From the NCBI RefSeq assembly GCF_038637725.1, contig NZ_CP152052.1, forward strand, positions 3,913,001 to 3,977,000: a DNA stretch of 64,000 nt, read 5' to 3'. Source of the DNA: Psychrobacillus sp. FSL H8-0483. GTDB lineage: Bacteria; Bacillota; Bacilli; Bacillales_A; Planococcaceae. Every line of letters begins with the position of its first letter. Position 1 is the first letter of the stretch. The translations under genes were made by a program, and so were the position numbers. Positions 53,453 to 64,000 of the stretch are shown piece by piece. The notes beneath the pieces were generated by a model. The model was given only the letters and a program-made list of their open reading frames with translations. It ran no database searches and was not told where the DNA came from.

Positions 53453-54142
53453 CTATCCCTCCTTCGTAATCGCCAGATACCCTAACCCTTTTTTTGTAAT
53501 GATTACATCTACTAAACCTATTTCCTCAAGTTTTATTCGTAATCTATTTACATTGACGGAAAGTGTATTATCATTAACGAATCTTTCATCGTCCCATAAT
53601 TTTCTCATTAATTCATCGCGGGACACGATTTTATTTACAGATTGCAGCAATACTCTTAGTATAAACAACTCATTTTTTGTAAGTTCTATAGACTGGTTTC
53701 CTTTTGTAATATGGCTCCTCGAGAAATCAATAACCGAATTATTCCAGTGTGTAATATCCACACGCTCTTCACCATAATCATATGTTCTGCGAAAAGTAGC
53801 CTGCACTTTCGCAAGCAAAACATCCATATGAAAAGGTTTTTGTACAAAATCGTCCGCACCCATTTGCATTGCCATTACCATATCCATCGGGTGATCCCGA
53901 GAAGATAGGAATATAATTGGAACCTTGGAAACATGACGAATTTCTCTACACCAATGAAAGCCATCGAATGCCGGTAATTGTATATCAATAATAACAAGCT
54001 GTGGCTTTTCCTCAATAAATGTATTCATCACTTTTTGAAAGTTACTTGGACTGATTACGTCAAATGACCACTGGACAAACCTTTCTTTTATCATATCAAA
54101 TATAGACTGATCATCTTCAATTAATAGTATTTTTGGATTCAA
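53453..54142 (-). CDS. BceR-type response regulator (OmpR/PhoB family)
   Basis: A regulator of about 229 residues. The TTG at 54142 is the likely start, since GAGGTG lies at proper distance; the GTG at 54151 is part of that ribosome binding site. The receiver domain has IEDD at the N-terminus, the phospho-acceptor aspartate in IIDIQLPAFDG (near residue 50) and Lys in VQKPF. The winged-helix domain with LTKNELFILRVLLQ and VNRLRIKLEEIG follows. It is the first gene of the two-component pair, which would activate the ABC genes through the palindrome at 52402-52425. Confidence 0.93.
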   Translation of the reverse strand: MNPKILLIEDDQSIFDMIKERFVQWSFDVISPSNFQKVMNTFIEEKPQLVIIDIQLPAFDGFHWCREIRHVSKVPIIFLSSRDHPMDMVMAMQMGADDFVQKPFHMDVLLAKVQATFRRTYDYGEERVDITHWNNSVIDFSRSHITKGNQSIELTKNELFILRVLLQSVNKIVSRDELMRKLWDDERFVNDNTLSVNVNRLRIKLEEIGLVDVIITKKGLGYLAITKEG

Positions 54143-54190
54143 TAGTATCACCTCTATAAGACTAGTTTACACTATTTTTTTGCACAAAAA

Positions 54191-54220
54191 AAATCCATCT
54201 CGTCGTCACGAGATGGATTT
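54191..54220 (-). terminator. Terminator of the str operon (after tuf)
   Basis: A perfect 13-bp stem (AAATCCATCTCGT with its complement) and a 4-base loop run into TTTTTTTGTGC on the minus strand, 18 bases after tuf. Confidence 0.9.
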
Positions 54221-54238
54221 ATGCTTTTGATTTATAGA

Positions 54239-55426
54239 TTACTTAGTGATAGTAGCAACTACACCAGCGCCTACAGTACGTCCACCCTCACGGATAGAGA
54301 ATTTAGTACCTTCTTCAAGAGCGATTGGAGAGATTAGAGAAACGATCATTTCGATGTTATCTCCAGGCATAACCATTTCTACGCCTTCTGGTAAGTTACA
54401 AACACCAGTTACGTCAGTTGTACGGAAGTAGAACTGAGGACGGTAGTTTGTGAAGAATGGAGTATGACGTCCACCCTCTTCTTTTGATAAAACATAAACT
54501 TCAGCTTTGAAGTCTGTGTGTGGAGTGATTGAGCCTGGTTTAGCTAATACTTGTCCACGTTGGATTTCTTCACGAGCAACCCCACGAAGAAGTGCACCAA
54601 TGTTATCCCCAGCTTCTGCATAGTCAAGAAGTTTACGGAACATTTCAACACCTGTTACAGTTGTTGATTTTGGATCTTCAACGATACCGATGATGTCTAC
54701 AACGTCTCCAACTTTAACTTGACCACGTTCAACACGACCAGTAGCAACTGTACCACGACCAGTGATTGAGAATACATCCTCAACTGGCATCATGAATGGT
54801 TTTTCAGTTTGACGTTCTGGAGTTGGGATATAGCTATCTACAGCATCCATTAATTCAACAATTTTTTCTTCCCATTCTGGCTCTCCTTCAAGAGCTTTAA
54901 GAGCAGAACCTTTAATTACTGGAATATCGTCGCCTGGGAAATCGTATTCAGAAAGAAGGTCACGAATTTCCATTTCAACTAATTCAAGAAGTTCTTCGTC
55001 GTCTACCATATCACATTTGTTCATGAATACAACTAGGTAAGGAACACCTACTTGACGAGAAAGAAGGATATGTTCACGAGTTTGTGGCATTGGGCCGTCA
55101 GCAGCAGATACTACTAGGATCCCGCCGTCCATTTGTGCAGCACCAGTGATCATGTTTTTAACATAATCGGCATGTCCTGGGCAGTCAACGTGTGCATAGT
55201 GACGAGATGCAGTTTCATACTCAACGTGAGAAGTATTGATTGTGATTCCGCGCTCTTTTTCTTCAGGAGCGTTGTCGATGTCAGCGTATGATTTAGCTGT
55301 ACCACCCATTTTTTTAGAAAGAACTGTAGCGATTGCTGCAGTTAAAGTTGTTTTACCATGGTCAACGTGTCCGATTGTACCAACGTTAGCATGCGTTTTT
55401 GAACGGTCAAATTTTTCTTTAGCCAT
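54239..55426 (-). CDS. tuf: Elongation factor Tu
   Basis: A 395-residue EF-Tu that delivers aminoacyl-tRNA to the ribosome. The G1 motif [11 protein letters not shown] (about 19-29), DCPGH, NKCD and SALKALEG are complete, and domain 3 ends [17 protein letters not shown] in pattern. It lies 117 bases after fusA and is followed by the operon terminator. In B. subtilis the S10 operon follows soon after; here 7 kb of accessory DNA intervene. Confidence 0.98.
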   Translation of the reverse strand: MAKEKFDRSKTHANVGTIGHVDHGKTTLTAAIATVLSKKMGGTAKSYADIDNAPEEKERGITINTSHVEYETASRHYAHVDCPGHADYVKNMITGAAQMDGGILVVSAADGPMPQTREHILLSRQVGVPYLVVFMNKCDMVDDEELLELVEMEIRDLLSEYDFPGDDIPVIKGSALKALEGEPEWEEKIVELMDAVDSYIPTPERQTEKPFMMPVEDVFSITGRGTVATGRVERGQVKVGDVVDIIGIVEDPKSTTVTGVEMFRKLLDYAEAGDNIGALLRGVAREEIQRGQVLAKPGSITPHTDFKAEVYVLSKEEGGRHTPFFTNYRPQFYFRTTDVTGVCNLPEGVEMVMPGDNIEMIVSLISPIALEEGTKFSIREGGRTVGAGVVATITK

Positions 55427-55543
55427 TATAGATTGCCTCCTCAGTAATTGTGTGATTTTTTATGATAAAAGGTAGAGGGCGTACGTCCCCCTATCTTTTA
55501 TACACTACAAATTAGTTATACTTGAATATTGGTGAAAATTCAA

Positions 55544-57622
55544 TTATTCACCTTTATTTTTTTTGATAATTTCTTCAGAAATTGATTTTGGAACATCTTC
55601 ATAGTGATCAAACACCATTGAGAATACTCCGCGACCTTGCGTATTAGAACGTAAAGCCGTTGCATATCCGAACATTTCAGAAAGTGGAACCATTGCACGT
55701 ACTACTTGTGCGTTACCACGAGCGTCCATACCTTCAACGCGTCCACGACGAGATGTAATATCTCCCATGATGTCTCCTAAATATTCTTCAGGAATAACAA
55801 CTTCAACTTTCATGAGTGGTTCAAGAATTACTGGGTTTACTTTAGATACAGCATTTTTCAATGCCATAGACGCAGCAATTTTAAATGCCATCTCATTCGA
55901 GTCAACATCATGATAAGATCCGTCGTATAATTTTGCTTTAATATCGATTAATGGATATCCAGCAAGTACACCATTGTTAAGCGCGTCACGAAGACCTGCT
56001 TCAACAGCTGGAATGTATTCACGTGGAACTACCCCACCGACAACAGCATTTTCGAATTCAAAGCCTTTTCCTTCTTCGTTTGGAGAGAATTCAATCCAAA
56101 CGTGTCCGAATTGACCACGTCCACCAGATTGACGTACGAATTTACCTTCAACTTGTGCTGAAGAGCGGAAAGTTTCACGGTAAGATACTTGAGGAGCACC
56201 TACGTTAGCTTCTACTTTAAATTCGCGACGCATACGGTCAACTAAGATATCAAGGTGAAGTTCACCCATACCAGCGATGATTACTTGACCAGTTTCTTGG
56301 TCAGTATGAACGCGGAATGTAGGATCTTCTTCTGCTAATTTTACAAGTGCAGCACCCATTTTATCTTGATCAGCTTTAGATTTAGGTTCAACAGAAAGTG
56401 AGATAACTGGTTCTGGGAATTCCATAGATTCAAGAATTACTAGAGCTTTCTCATCACAAAGTGTATCACCTGTTGTTGTATCTTTTAAGCCTACAGCTGC
56501 AGCGATATCTCCAGCGTAAACTTGTGAGATCTCTTCGCGAGAGTTAGCATGCATTTGTAGAATACGTCCTACACGTTCACGCTTACCTTTTGTAGAGTTT
56601 TGTACGTAAGAACCAGATTGTAGGGTACCAGAATACACACGGAAGAAAGTTAATTTACCAACATAAGGGTCAGTCATAACTTTAAACGCTAATGCAGAGA
56701 ATGGTTCTGAATCGTCAGAATGACGTTCCACTTCATCTTCTGAATCTGGATCGATACCTTTCATAGCTGGAATATCAAGTGGTGATGGAAGGTATGCAAC
56801 AACTGCGTCTAGAACTTTACGAACACCTTTGTTTTTAAATGCAGTACCACACACTACTGGATAGAATTCTACGTTTAATGTACCTTTACGGATACCATTA
56901 ACTAATTCTTCGTTCGTGATTTCTTCACCGTTTAGATATTTTTCCATCATATTTTCGTCAAGTTCTGCTACCGCTTCAACTAATTTTTCACGGTATTCTT
57001 CTGCTTGAGCTTTATATTCTTCTGGAATTTCTATCTCTTCCATATCAGTTCCTAAATCATTAGGATACATAGTAGCTGTCATTGTTATTAAGTCAATAAT
57101 TCCACTAAAGTCATCTTCAGAACCGATTGGTAATTGGATTGGATGAGCGTTAGCTTGTAAACGGTCGTGAAGAGTTCCTACAGAATATAGGAAGTCTGCA
57201 CCCATTTTATCCATTTTGTTAATGAAAACAATACGTGGTACGCCGTAAGTTGTAGCTTGACGCCATACTGTTTCTGTTTGTGGTTCAACACCAGATTGAG
57301 CATCTAGTACTGTAACCGCGCCATCAAGTACACGAAGTGAACGTTCAACTTCAACAGTGAAGTCTACGTGACCTGGTGTATCGATAATATTTACACGGTG
57401 ATTATCCCAAGCAGCTGTTGTTGCAGCAGAAGTGATTGTAATACCACGTTCTTGCTCTTGCTCCATCCAGTCCATTTGAGACGCACCTTCATGAGTTTCA
57501 CCAATTTTATGGATTTTCCCAGTGTAAAAAAGAATACGCTCCGTAGTAGTCGTTTTACCAGCATCGATGTGAGCCATGATCCCGATATTACGTGTTTTTG
57601 CTAAGGAGAACTCTCTAGCCAT
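55544..57622 (-). CDS. fusA: Elongation factor G
   Basis: A 692-residue translocation GTPase with G1 [15 protein letters not shown] (about 17-31), DTPGHVDF and NKMDKMGA, and the five-domain layout typical of EF-G. Length is that of B. subtilis FusA (692). It lies 50 bases after rpsG and upstream of tuf. Confidence 0.98.
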   Translation of the reverse strand: MAREFSLAKTRNIGIMAHIDAGKTTTTERILFYTGKIHKIGETHEGASQMDWMEQEQERGITITSAATTAAWDNHRVNIIDTPGHVDFTVEVERSLRVLDGAVTVLDAQSGVEPQTETVWRQATTYGVPRIVFINKMDKMGADFLYSVGTLHDRLQANAHPIQLPIGSEDDFSGIIDLITMTATMYPNDLGTDMEEIEIPEEYKAQAEEYREKLVEAVAELDENMMEKYLNGEEITNEELVNGIRKGTLNVEFYPVVCGTAFKNKGVRKVLDAVVAYLPSPLDIPAMKGIDPDSEDEVERHSDDSEPFSALAFKVMTDPYVGKLTFFRVYSGTLQSGSYVQNSTKGKRERVGRILQMHANSREEISQVYAGDIAAAVGLKDTTTGDTLCDEKALVILESMEFPEPVISLSVEPKSKADQDKMGAALVKLAEEDPTFRVHTDQETGQVIIAGMGELHLDILVDRMRREFKVEANVGAPQVSYRETFRSSAQVEGKFVRQSGGRGQFGHVWIEFSPNEEGKGFEFENAVVGGVVPREYIPAVEAGLRDALNNGVLAGYPLIDIKAKLYDGSYHDVDSNEMAFKIAASMALKNAVSKVNPVILEPLMKVEVVIPEEYLGDIMGDITSRRGRVEGMDARGNAQVVRAMVPLSEMFGYATALRSNTQGRGVFSMVFDHYEDVPKSISEEIIKKNKGE

Positions 57623-57672
57623 ATTGTATTTCTCCTTCCGATTCGGATTTGAGTATGATTTTTAGATAAATC

Positions 57673-58143
57673 CTACCAACGATAGTGTGCGAAAGCTTTG
57701 TTAGCTTCTGCCATTTTGTGCATATCTTCACGTTTCTTAACTGAAGCACCAGTGTTGTTTGATGCGTCAAGAATTTCGTTAGCTAAGCGTTCTTCCATCG
57801 TTTTTTCTCCACGAAGACGTGAATAGTTAACTAAGTAGCGAAGACCTAGAGTTGAACGGCGATCTGGACGTACTTCAACCGGCACTTGGTAGTTTGCACC
57901 ACCAACACGACGAGCGCGTACTTCAAGAACTGGCATTACATTGTTTAATGCAGCTTCGAATACTTCTAAAGCATCTTTACCAGAACGTTCTTTTACAAGA
58001 TCAAACGCTCCGTATAGGATTTTTGAAGAAGTACCTCTTTTACCGTCCACCATCATTTTGTTGATTAAACGAGTTACTAGTTTCGAATTATAAATTGGAT
58101 CTGGTAACACGTCACGTTTGGAAACAGGACCTTTACGAGGCAT
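57673..58143 (-). CDS. rpsG: 30S ribosomal protein S7
   Basis: A 156-residue uS7, head assembly initiator close to the E-site t[23 protein letters not shown] at the start and [21 protein letters not shown] in pattern at the end are complete. It lies 41 bases after rpsL. Confidence 0.98.
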   Translation of the reverse strand: MPRKGPVSKRDVLPDPIYNSKLVTRLINKMMVDGKRGTSSKILYGAFDLVKERSGKDALEVFEAALNNVMPVLEVRARRVGGANYQVPVEVRPDRRSTLGLRYLVNYSRLRGEKTMEERLANEILDASNNTGASVKKREDMHKMAEANKAFAHYRW

Positions 58144-58184
58144 GTGTTTTCCTCCTTTCGACGAATGTCTAATTATTAATTAAA

Positions 58185-58604
58185 TTATTTTTTTACTTTC
58201 GGGCGTTTTGCACCGTATAAAGAACGGCTTTGCATACGACCAGTAACACCAGCTGTATCAAGAGCACCACGTACGATATGATAACGTACCCCTGGTAAAT
58301 CCTTTACTTTTCCTCCGCGGATAAGTACAACACTATGTTCTTGTAGGTTGTGCCCTTCTCCTGGAATATAAGCTGTAACCTCTAACGTATTTGTTAAACG
58401 TACACGCGCATATTTACGAAGTGCCGAGTTAGGTTTTTTAGGTGTCATAGTACCAACACGAGTACAAACCCCACGTTTTTGTGGAGAGTTAAGATTTGTA
58501 GCAGATTTTTTAAAGCTGTTATAACCTTTTCCTAAAGCTGGAGATTTTGACTTCGTGATTTTGGATTGACGAGGCTTACGTACCAATTGGTTAATTGTAG
58601 GCAT
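58185..58604 (-). CDS. rpsL: 30S ribosomal protein S12
   Basis: A 139-residue uS12 at the decoding centre. The two loops with streptomycin-relevant lysines read [15 protein letters not shown] and [14 protein letters not shown], both in the usual sensitive form. The Tyr in RKYARV is normal for Bacilli. It starts the str set behind the L7Ae-like gene. Confidence 0.98.
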   Translation of the reverse strand: MPTINQLVRKPRQSKITKSKSPALGKGYNSFKKSATNLNSPQKRGVCTRVGTMTPKKPNSALRKYARVRLTNTLEVTAYIPGEGHNLQEHSVVLIRGGKVKDLPGVRYHIVRGALDTAGVTGRMQSRSLYGAKRPKVKK

Positions 58605-58701
58605 CGATTATTCCTCCCTTCATTTGTTCTTTTAATACCACACATCCAGGTGGTTCATTTTTTGGGTAAAAACAAAGTCTTTGTGATTTACACAAAAACT
58701 G

Positions 58702-58950
58702 TTACACAGTAATAGCTACTACCGATGCGCCTAGGCGCAACCCACAAGCCCTACCAAGATCTATTTTAGACTCAACATAGTGAATGAGAACATTGTTTTC
58801 TATAGCGGTTAATCGTGCTAGTCCAATGATTTGTTCTTCTACATCAAGTGCAATATAAACTTCTTTGACAAGCCCTTTTTTCATTGCTTTTACTGCTTGC
58901 TTTGTACCTATGATTGTTTTTTTCGCTTGTTTTACTTTTTCATAAGACAT
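58702..58950 (-). CDS. rplGB: L7Ae-family ribosomal/K-turn RNA-binding protein (YbxF-like)
   Basis: An 82-residue L7Ae-fold protein (MSYEKVKQAKKTIIGTKQAV, then LGASVVAI). Homologues YbxF of B. subtilis bind kink-turn RNAs and associate with ribosomes. The ATG at 58950 is preferred, with TTGGAGG eight bases upstream; longer frames are leader. It lies between rpoC and rpsL as in B. subtilis. Confidence 0.93.
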   Translation of the reverse strand: MSYEKVKQAKKTIIGTKQAVKAMKKGLVKEVYIALDVEEQIIGLARLTAIENNVLIHYVESKIDLGRACGLRLGASVVAITV

Positions 58951-59037
58951 TTTCATATCCTCCAAAGCTACAAGTCCGATAACTATCAACCTTAAATATA
59001 TTATCATTCCTTGAAATAGGTGTCAATAGTTTTCATA

Positions 59038-59076
59038 AATATTAGGGAGAATCTTTATGGAATTCTCCCTAATATT
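59038..59076 (-). terminator. Strong hairpin after rpoC
   Basis: A perfect 15-bp inverted repeat (AATATTAGGGAGAAT with its complement) separated by 9 bases starts 7 bases after the rpoC stop. The following minus-strand bases (TATG) have no T-run, so it may partially terminate or protect the rpoBC message from 3' decay. Confidence 0.55.
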
Positions 59077-59083
59077 AAATTAT

Positions 59084-62000
59084 TTACTCTGCAATTACTA
59101 CTTCTTTTTCAGTATCTTGCTCATTAGTAGAGATTTGAATTTGACGATAACGTTGCATACCTGTACCTGCTGGAACTAGTTTACCGATAATTACGTTTTC
59201 TTTCAATCCTAATAATTCATCACGTTTTCCTTTAATCGCTGCATCTGTTAAGACACGAGTCGTTTCTTGGAAGGATGCTGCAGATAAGAATGATTCTGTT
59301 TCAAGTGAAGCTTTTGTAATACCAAGGATAACTGGGCGACAAGTTGCAGGAATTTTACCTTGTAATACTGCATCTTTGTTAGCTTCAGCAAATTGATGAA
59401 TATCAAGCAACGATCCCGGAAGTAGTTCCGTTTCTCCTGCTTCAATAACACGAATTTTACGAAGCATTTGACGTACCATTACTTCGATGTGTTTATCACC
59501 AATTTCTACCCCTTGCATACGATAAACTTTTTGTACTTCTTTTAATAAGTACACTTGTACAGTAGATACATCTTTTACTCTTAACAATTCTTTTGGATCA
59601 ATAGAACCTTCTGTTAGTACCTGACCACGTTCAATCACATCATTCAGTTGAACTTTTAGACGTGCATTATATGGAGCAAGGTACTTACGAGTTTCTACAT
59701 TACCTTGAATTGTAATTTCTTTTTGGCCTTCTCTAATTTCATCAATTTCAGTAACAATCCCTGAGATTTCAGAAATAACCGCTTGACCTTTTGGATTACG
59801 AGATTCGAAAATCTCTTGGATACGTGGAAGACCTTGTGTAATATCGTCTCCAGCAACCCCACCTGTATGGAATGTACGCATCGTTAACTGTGTACCTGGT
59901 TCACCGATAGATTGAGCTGCAATAATACCAACAGCTTCTCCAACCTCTACAGTATCTCCAGTTGCTAAGTTTAGACCGTAACATTTTTTACATACGCCGT
60001 GTTTTGTATTACATGTAAATGCCGAACGAATTGTTAACTCTTCGATACCAGCTTCTTCGATAATACGGGCAGCATCTTGTGTAATTAATCCGTCTTTTTC
60101 TAAAATAACTTCATTTGTAGTCGGATGGAAGATTGTTTTCTTCGTATGGCGACCAACAATACGTTCACCAAACTCTTCAATCACTTCCGTACCTTCCATA
60201 AGTGAGCCAATTAGTAGTCCACGGTCTGTTCCACAATCATCTTCACGAACGATCACGTCTTGTGCTACGTCAACTAGACGACGAGTCAAGTAACCTGAAT
60301 CGGCTGTTTTTAGAGCTGTATCGGCAAGACCTTTACGAGCACCATGTGTGGAGATGAAGTATTCAAGTACTGTTAACCCTTCACGGAACGATGACTTAAT
60401 CGGAAGTTCGATAATTCGACCAGCCGGATTGGCCATAAGTCCACGCATACCTGCAAGTTGAGTAAAGTTGGATGCATTACCACGGGCACCTGAGTCACTC
60501 ATCATGAAGATTGGATTCGAGTTATCAAGAGATCTCATCAGTTTTTCTTGAATAACTTCTTTTGCTTTACTCCAATGTCCGATTACGCTAGCGTAGCGCT
60601 CTTCTTCCGTGATTAAACCACGACGGAATTGTTTCAAGACTTTATCTACTTTAGCTTGTGCTTCTTCAAGAATTTCACCTTTGTCTGGAAGTACGACGAT
60701 ATCAGAGATACCAATTGTAATACCAGCTTTAGTAGAATACTTAAATCCTAGTGCTTTCATGCGGTCTAGCATTTTAGATGTCTCTGTAATATGGAAACGT
60801 TTAAACACTTCCGCAATGATGTTACCAAGAATTTTCTTCTTAAATGGTTGAACAAGGTCCATAGATTCAATGTGTTCTTTCACATTAGTTGTTGTAGACA
60901 CAAAATATTTTGCCGGTGTTTCAATTTGTAAATTGAAATCGGTTGGCTCGTTAATATACGGGAACGTTTCTGGAAGTATTTCATTGAAAATTACTTTACC
61001 TACAGTAGTTAACAATAACATCTTGTTTTGTTCTTCCGTAAATGTTTGATTATTTAATGATGATGCAGCAATTGCAATACGAGTATGCAAATGTACATGA
61101 CCAGTATTGTAAGCAATTAGCACTTCTTCTGGACCATAAAAAGTAGAACCTTCTCCTGCTGCACCCTTACGTTCAAGCGTTAAGTAATAGTTTCCTAAAA
61201 CCATATCTTGAGAAGGGGTAACAACTGGTTTTCCATCTTTTGGATTCAGAATGTTTTGTGCTGCTAGCATTAGTAAACGTGCTTCCGCTTGCGCTTCTGC
61301 AGATAAAGGAACGTGAACAGCCATTTGGTCACCATCAAAGTCAGCGTTATAAGCTGTACATACTAATGGGTGAAGACGAATCGCACGGCCTTCTACTAAT
61401 GTTGGTTCGAATGCTTGAATACCTAAACGGTGAAGAGTTGGTGCACGGTTTAATAAAACCGGATGCTCCTTAATTACATCTTCTAATACATCCCAAACTT
61501 CAGAATGCATACGTTCAATTTTACGTTTCGCACTCTTAATGTTGTGAGCCAACCCACGTTCAACTAGTTCTTTCATAACAAACGGCTTAAATAATTCAAT
61601 CGCCATTTCTTTTGGAAGTCCACATTGATACATTTTCAAGTTTGGTCCTACTACGATAACCGAACGACCAGAATAGTCTACACGTTTACCAAGTAAGTTT
61701 TGACGGAAACGGCCTTGTTTCCCTTTCAGCATATGAGAAAGTGATTTCAATGGGCGGTTACCTGGTCCTGTAACAGGACGACCACGACGACCATTGTCAA
61801 TCAAAGCATCAACAGCTTCTTGTAGCATACGTTTTTCGTTTTGAACAATGATGCTAGGCGCACCAAGATCAAGTAATCGTTTTAAACGGTTATTACGGTT
61901 AATTACACGACGATATAGATCGTTTAAATCAGATGTAGCAAAGCGTCCACCGTCTAATTGAACCATTGGACGTAATTCTGGTGGAATTACCGGTAGTACG

Positions 62001-62686
62001 TCTAAAATCATCCAGTCTGGTCTATTTCCTGAGTTACGGAAAGATTCTACTACTTCTAAACGTTTAATCGCACGTGTACGGCGTTGACCTTGTGCTGTTT
62101 TTAACTCTTCTTTTAAGCTTTCTGCTTCGCCTTCTAAATCAAGTTCTTGAAGTAGACGTTTAATAGCCTCTGCACCCATAGCAGCTTGGAACTTAGTACC
62201 AAACTTATCACGGTATGCACGGTATTCTTTTTCAGAAAGTAATTGTTTCTTTTCAAGAGGTGTGTCCGCAGGTTCAATTACTACATAAGAAGCAAAATAA
62301 ATTACTTCTTCAAGTGATCTTGGAGACATATCCAAAATAAGACCCATACGGCTTGGAATACCTTTGAAATACCAAATATGTGACACTGGTGCAGCTAATT
62401 CGATATGTCCCATACGTTCACGACGGACTTTCGAACGCGTTACTTCGACTCCACAACGATCACATACTACACCTTTATAACGAACTCGTTTGTATTTACC
62501 ACAATGGCATTCCCAGTCTTTTGTAGGACCGAAAATACGTTCACAGAATAAACCATCTTTTTCAGGTTTTAATGTACGATAGTTAATCGTTTCAGGTTTT
62601 TTTACTTCCCCATAAGACCATGAACGGATTTTATCAGGTGAAGCTAAACCAATTTTCATATACTCAAAATTATTAACGTCTATCAA
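59084..62686 (-). CDS. rpoC: DNA-directed RNA polymerase subunit beta'
   Basis: A 1,200-residue beta' subunit. The N-terminal zinc finger [16 protein letters not shown], the catalytic [14 protein letters not shown] (the Mg2+ triad) near residue 450, the bridge helix and trigger loop with [18 protein letters not shown] near residue 920 are complete, as is the second zinc site [17 protein letters not shown]. The length fits B. subtilis (1,199). It lies behind rpoB with a 117-base gap that contains a hairpin. Confidence 0.98.
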   Translation of the reverse strand: MIDVNNFEYMKIGLASPDKIRSWSYGEVKKPETINYRTLKPEKDGLFCERIFGPTKDWECHCGKYKRVRYKGVVCDRCGVEVTRSKVRRERMGHIELAAPVSHIWYFKGIPSRMGLILDMSPRSLEEVIYFASYVVIEPADTPLEKKQLLSEKEYRAYRDKFGTKFQAAMGAEAIKRLLQELDLEGEAESLKEELKTAQGQRRTRAIKRLEVVESFRNSGNRPDWMILDVLPVIPPELRPMVQLDGGRFATSDLNDLYRRVINRNNRLKRLLDLGAPSIIVQNEKRMLQEAVDALIDNGRRGRPVTGPGNRPLKSLSHMLKGKQGRFRQNLLGKRVDYSGRSVIVVGPNLKMYQCGLPKEMAIELFKPFVMKELVERGLAHNIKSAKRKIERMHSEVWDVLEDVIKEHPVLLNRAPTLHRLGIQAFEPTLVEGRAIRLHPLVCTAYNADFDGDQMAVHVPLSAEAQAEARLLMLAAQNILNPKDGKPVVTPSQDMVLGNYYLTLERKGAAGEGSTFYGPEEVLIAYNTGHVHLHTRIAIAASSLNNQTFTEEQNKMLLLTTVGKVIFNEILPETFPYINEPTDFNLQIETPAKYFVSTTTNVKEHIESMDLVQPFKKKILGNIIAEVFKRFHITETSKMLDRMKALGFKYSTKAGITIGISDIVVLPDKGEILEEAQAKVDKVLKQFRRGLITEEERYASVIGHWSKAKEVIQEKLMRSLDNSNPIFMMSDSGARGNASNFTQLAGMRGLMANPAGRIIELPIKSSFREGLTVLEYFISTHGARKGLADTALKTADSGYLTRRLVDVAQDVIVREDDCGTDRGLLIGSLMEGTEVIEEFGERIVGRHTKKTIFHPTTNEVILEKDGLITQDAARIIEEAGIEELTIRSAFTCNTKHGVCKKCYGLNLATGDTVEVGEAVGIIAAQSIGEPGTQLTMRTFHTGGVAGDDITQGLPRIQEIFESRNPKGQAVISEISGIVTEIDEIREGQKEITIQGNVETRKYLAPYNARLKVQLNDVIERGQVLTEGSIDPKELLRVKDVSTVQVYLLKEVQKVYRMQGVEIGDKHIEVMVRQMLRKIRVIEAGETELLPGSLLDIHQFAEANKDAVLQGKIPATCRPVILGITKASLETESFLSAASFQETTRVLTDAAIKGKRDELLGLKENVIIGKLVPAGTGMQRYRQIQISTNEQDTEKEVVIAE

Positions 62687-62770
62687 GGAGCCTACCTCCC
62701 TTTAGTCTTGTGTCTTTTAAGTTAAAAGACTTTCCAAGTAGCTCTGCATTATGCAATTTTATACGGAAAT

Positions 62771-62792
62771 ACGGACAGGTATCACCTGTCCG
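62771..62792. other. Intercistronic hairpin between rpoB and rpoC
   Basis: CGGACAGGT pairs with ACCTGTCCG around three bases, a perfect 9-bp stem. The run of Ts (ATTTTTATT) is on the plus-strand side, so as a terminator it would stop antisense transcripts rather than rpoBC. On the sense strand it may be a processing or stability element. Confidence 0.5.
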
Positions 62793-62803
62793 ATTTTTAT
62801 TCT

Positions 62804-64000
<1,197 letters not shown>

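Overview
The window reads as a core chromosomal segment of a low-GC, endospore-forming Firmicute of the order Bacillales. Gene content and order follow the Bacillus subtilis rpoBC-str-S10-spc-alpha-rrn-sigW-glm region almost gene for gene, and sporulation/germination genes (gerD, kbaA, cwlD, a PdaB-like gene) are present. The AT-rich intergenic DNA and accessory genes suggest the Planococcaceae/Caryophanaceae (Psychrobacillus-, Sporosarcina- or Lysinibacillus-like); that family placement is inference.

Read along the minus strand from the right edge: the 3' part of rpoB, rpoC, an L7Ae-like gene, rpsL, rpsG, fusA, tuf; then about 7 kb of accessory DNA (a BceRS-BceAB-type peptide-antibiotic sensing and detoxification module, a repeat element and a Na+/H+ antiporter); then the S10 operon from a strong promoter, running through spc and alpha (rpsJ to rplQ, including secY, adk, infA, rpmJ, rpoA). 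The map gene expected between adk and infA is a decayed remnant. The ECF transporter energising module (two ATPases and EcfT), truA, rplM-rpsI, an MFS transporter, cwlD, salA, gerD (+), kbaA and the PdaB-like gene (+) follow. Next come an rrn operon (16S-23S-5S), a decayed second 5S copy, and a six-tRNA operon with its own promoter. A GNAT acetyltransferase, arginase, sigW-rsiW, cdaA-cdaR-glmM, a MITE-like element, a DJ-1/PfpI protein, a cytoplasmic-type gamma-glutamyltransferase and glmS preceded by a glmS ribozyme complete the conserved part.

The leftmost 4.8 kb is the accessory, most unusual part: an acyl carrier protein, an AMP-forming acyl/aminoacyl ligase and an MBOAT acyltransferase (cut by the window edge), organised like a dlt-type thioester-to-surface acylation pathway. 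Beside them lie a Fur-box-like site, an orphan perfect terminator hairpin, two groups of the same degenerate AT-rich repeat in opposite orientation, an SDR protein that lacks the canonical Tyr/Lys catalytic pair, and the C-terminal remnant of a Tn3-family transposase.

The strongest candidates for something undescribed are the left-end acylation cluster with its flanking repeats and iron-type operator, the internally deleted map pseudogene in an otherwise intact spc operon, the 246-bp element with an 8-bp target duplication, the decayed 5S/terminator duplicate behind the rRNA operon, and a structured RNA leader between rplQ and the ECF ATPase gene. All assignments come from reading the sequence and recalled family knowledge; no database search was run.
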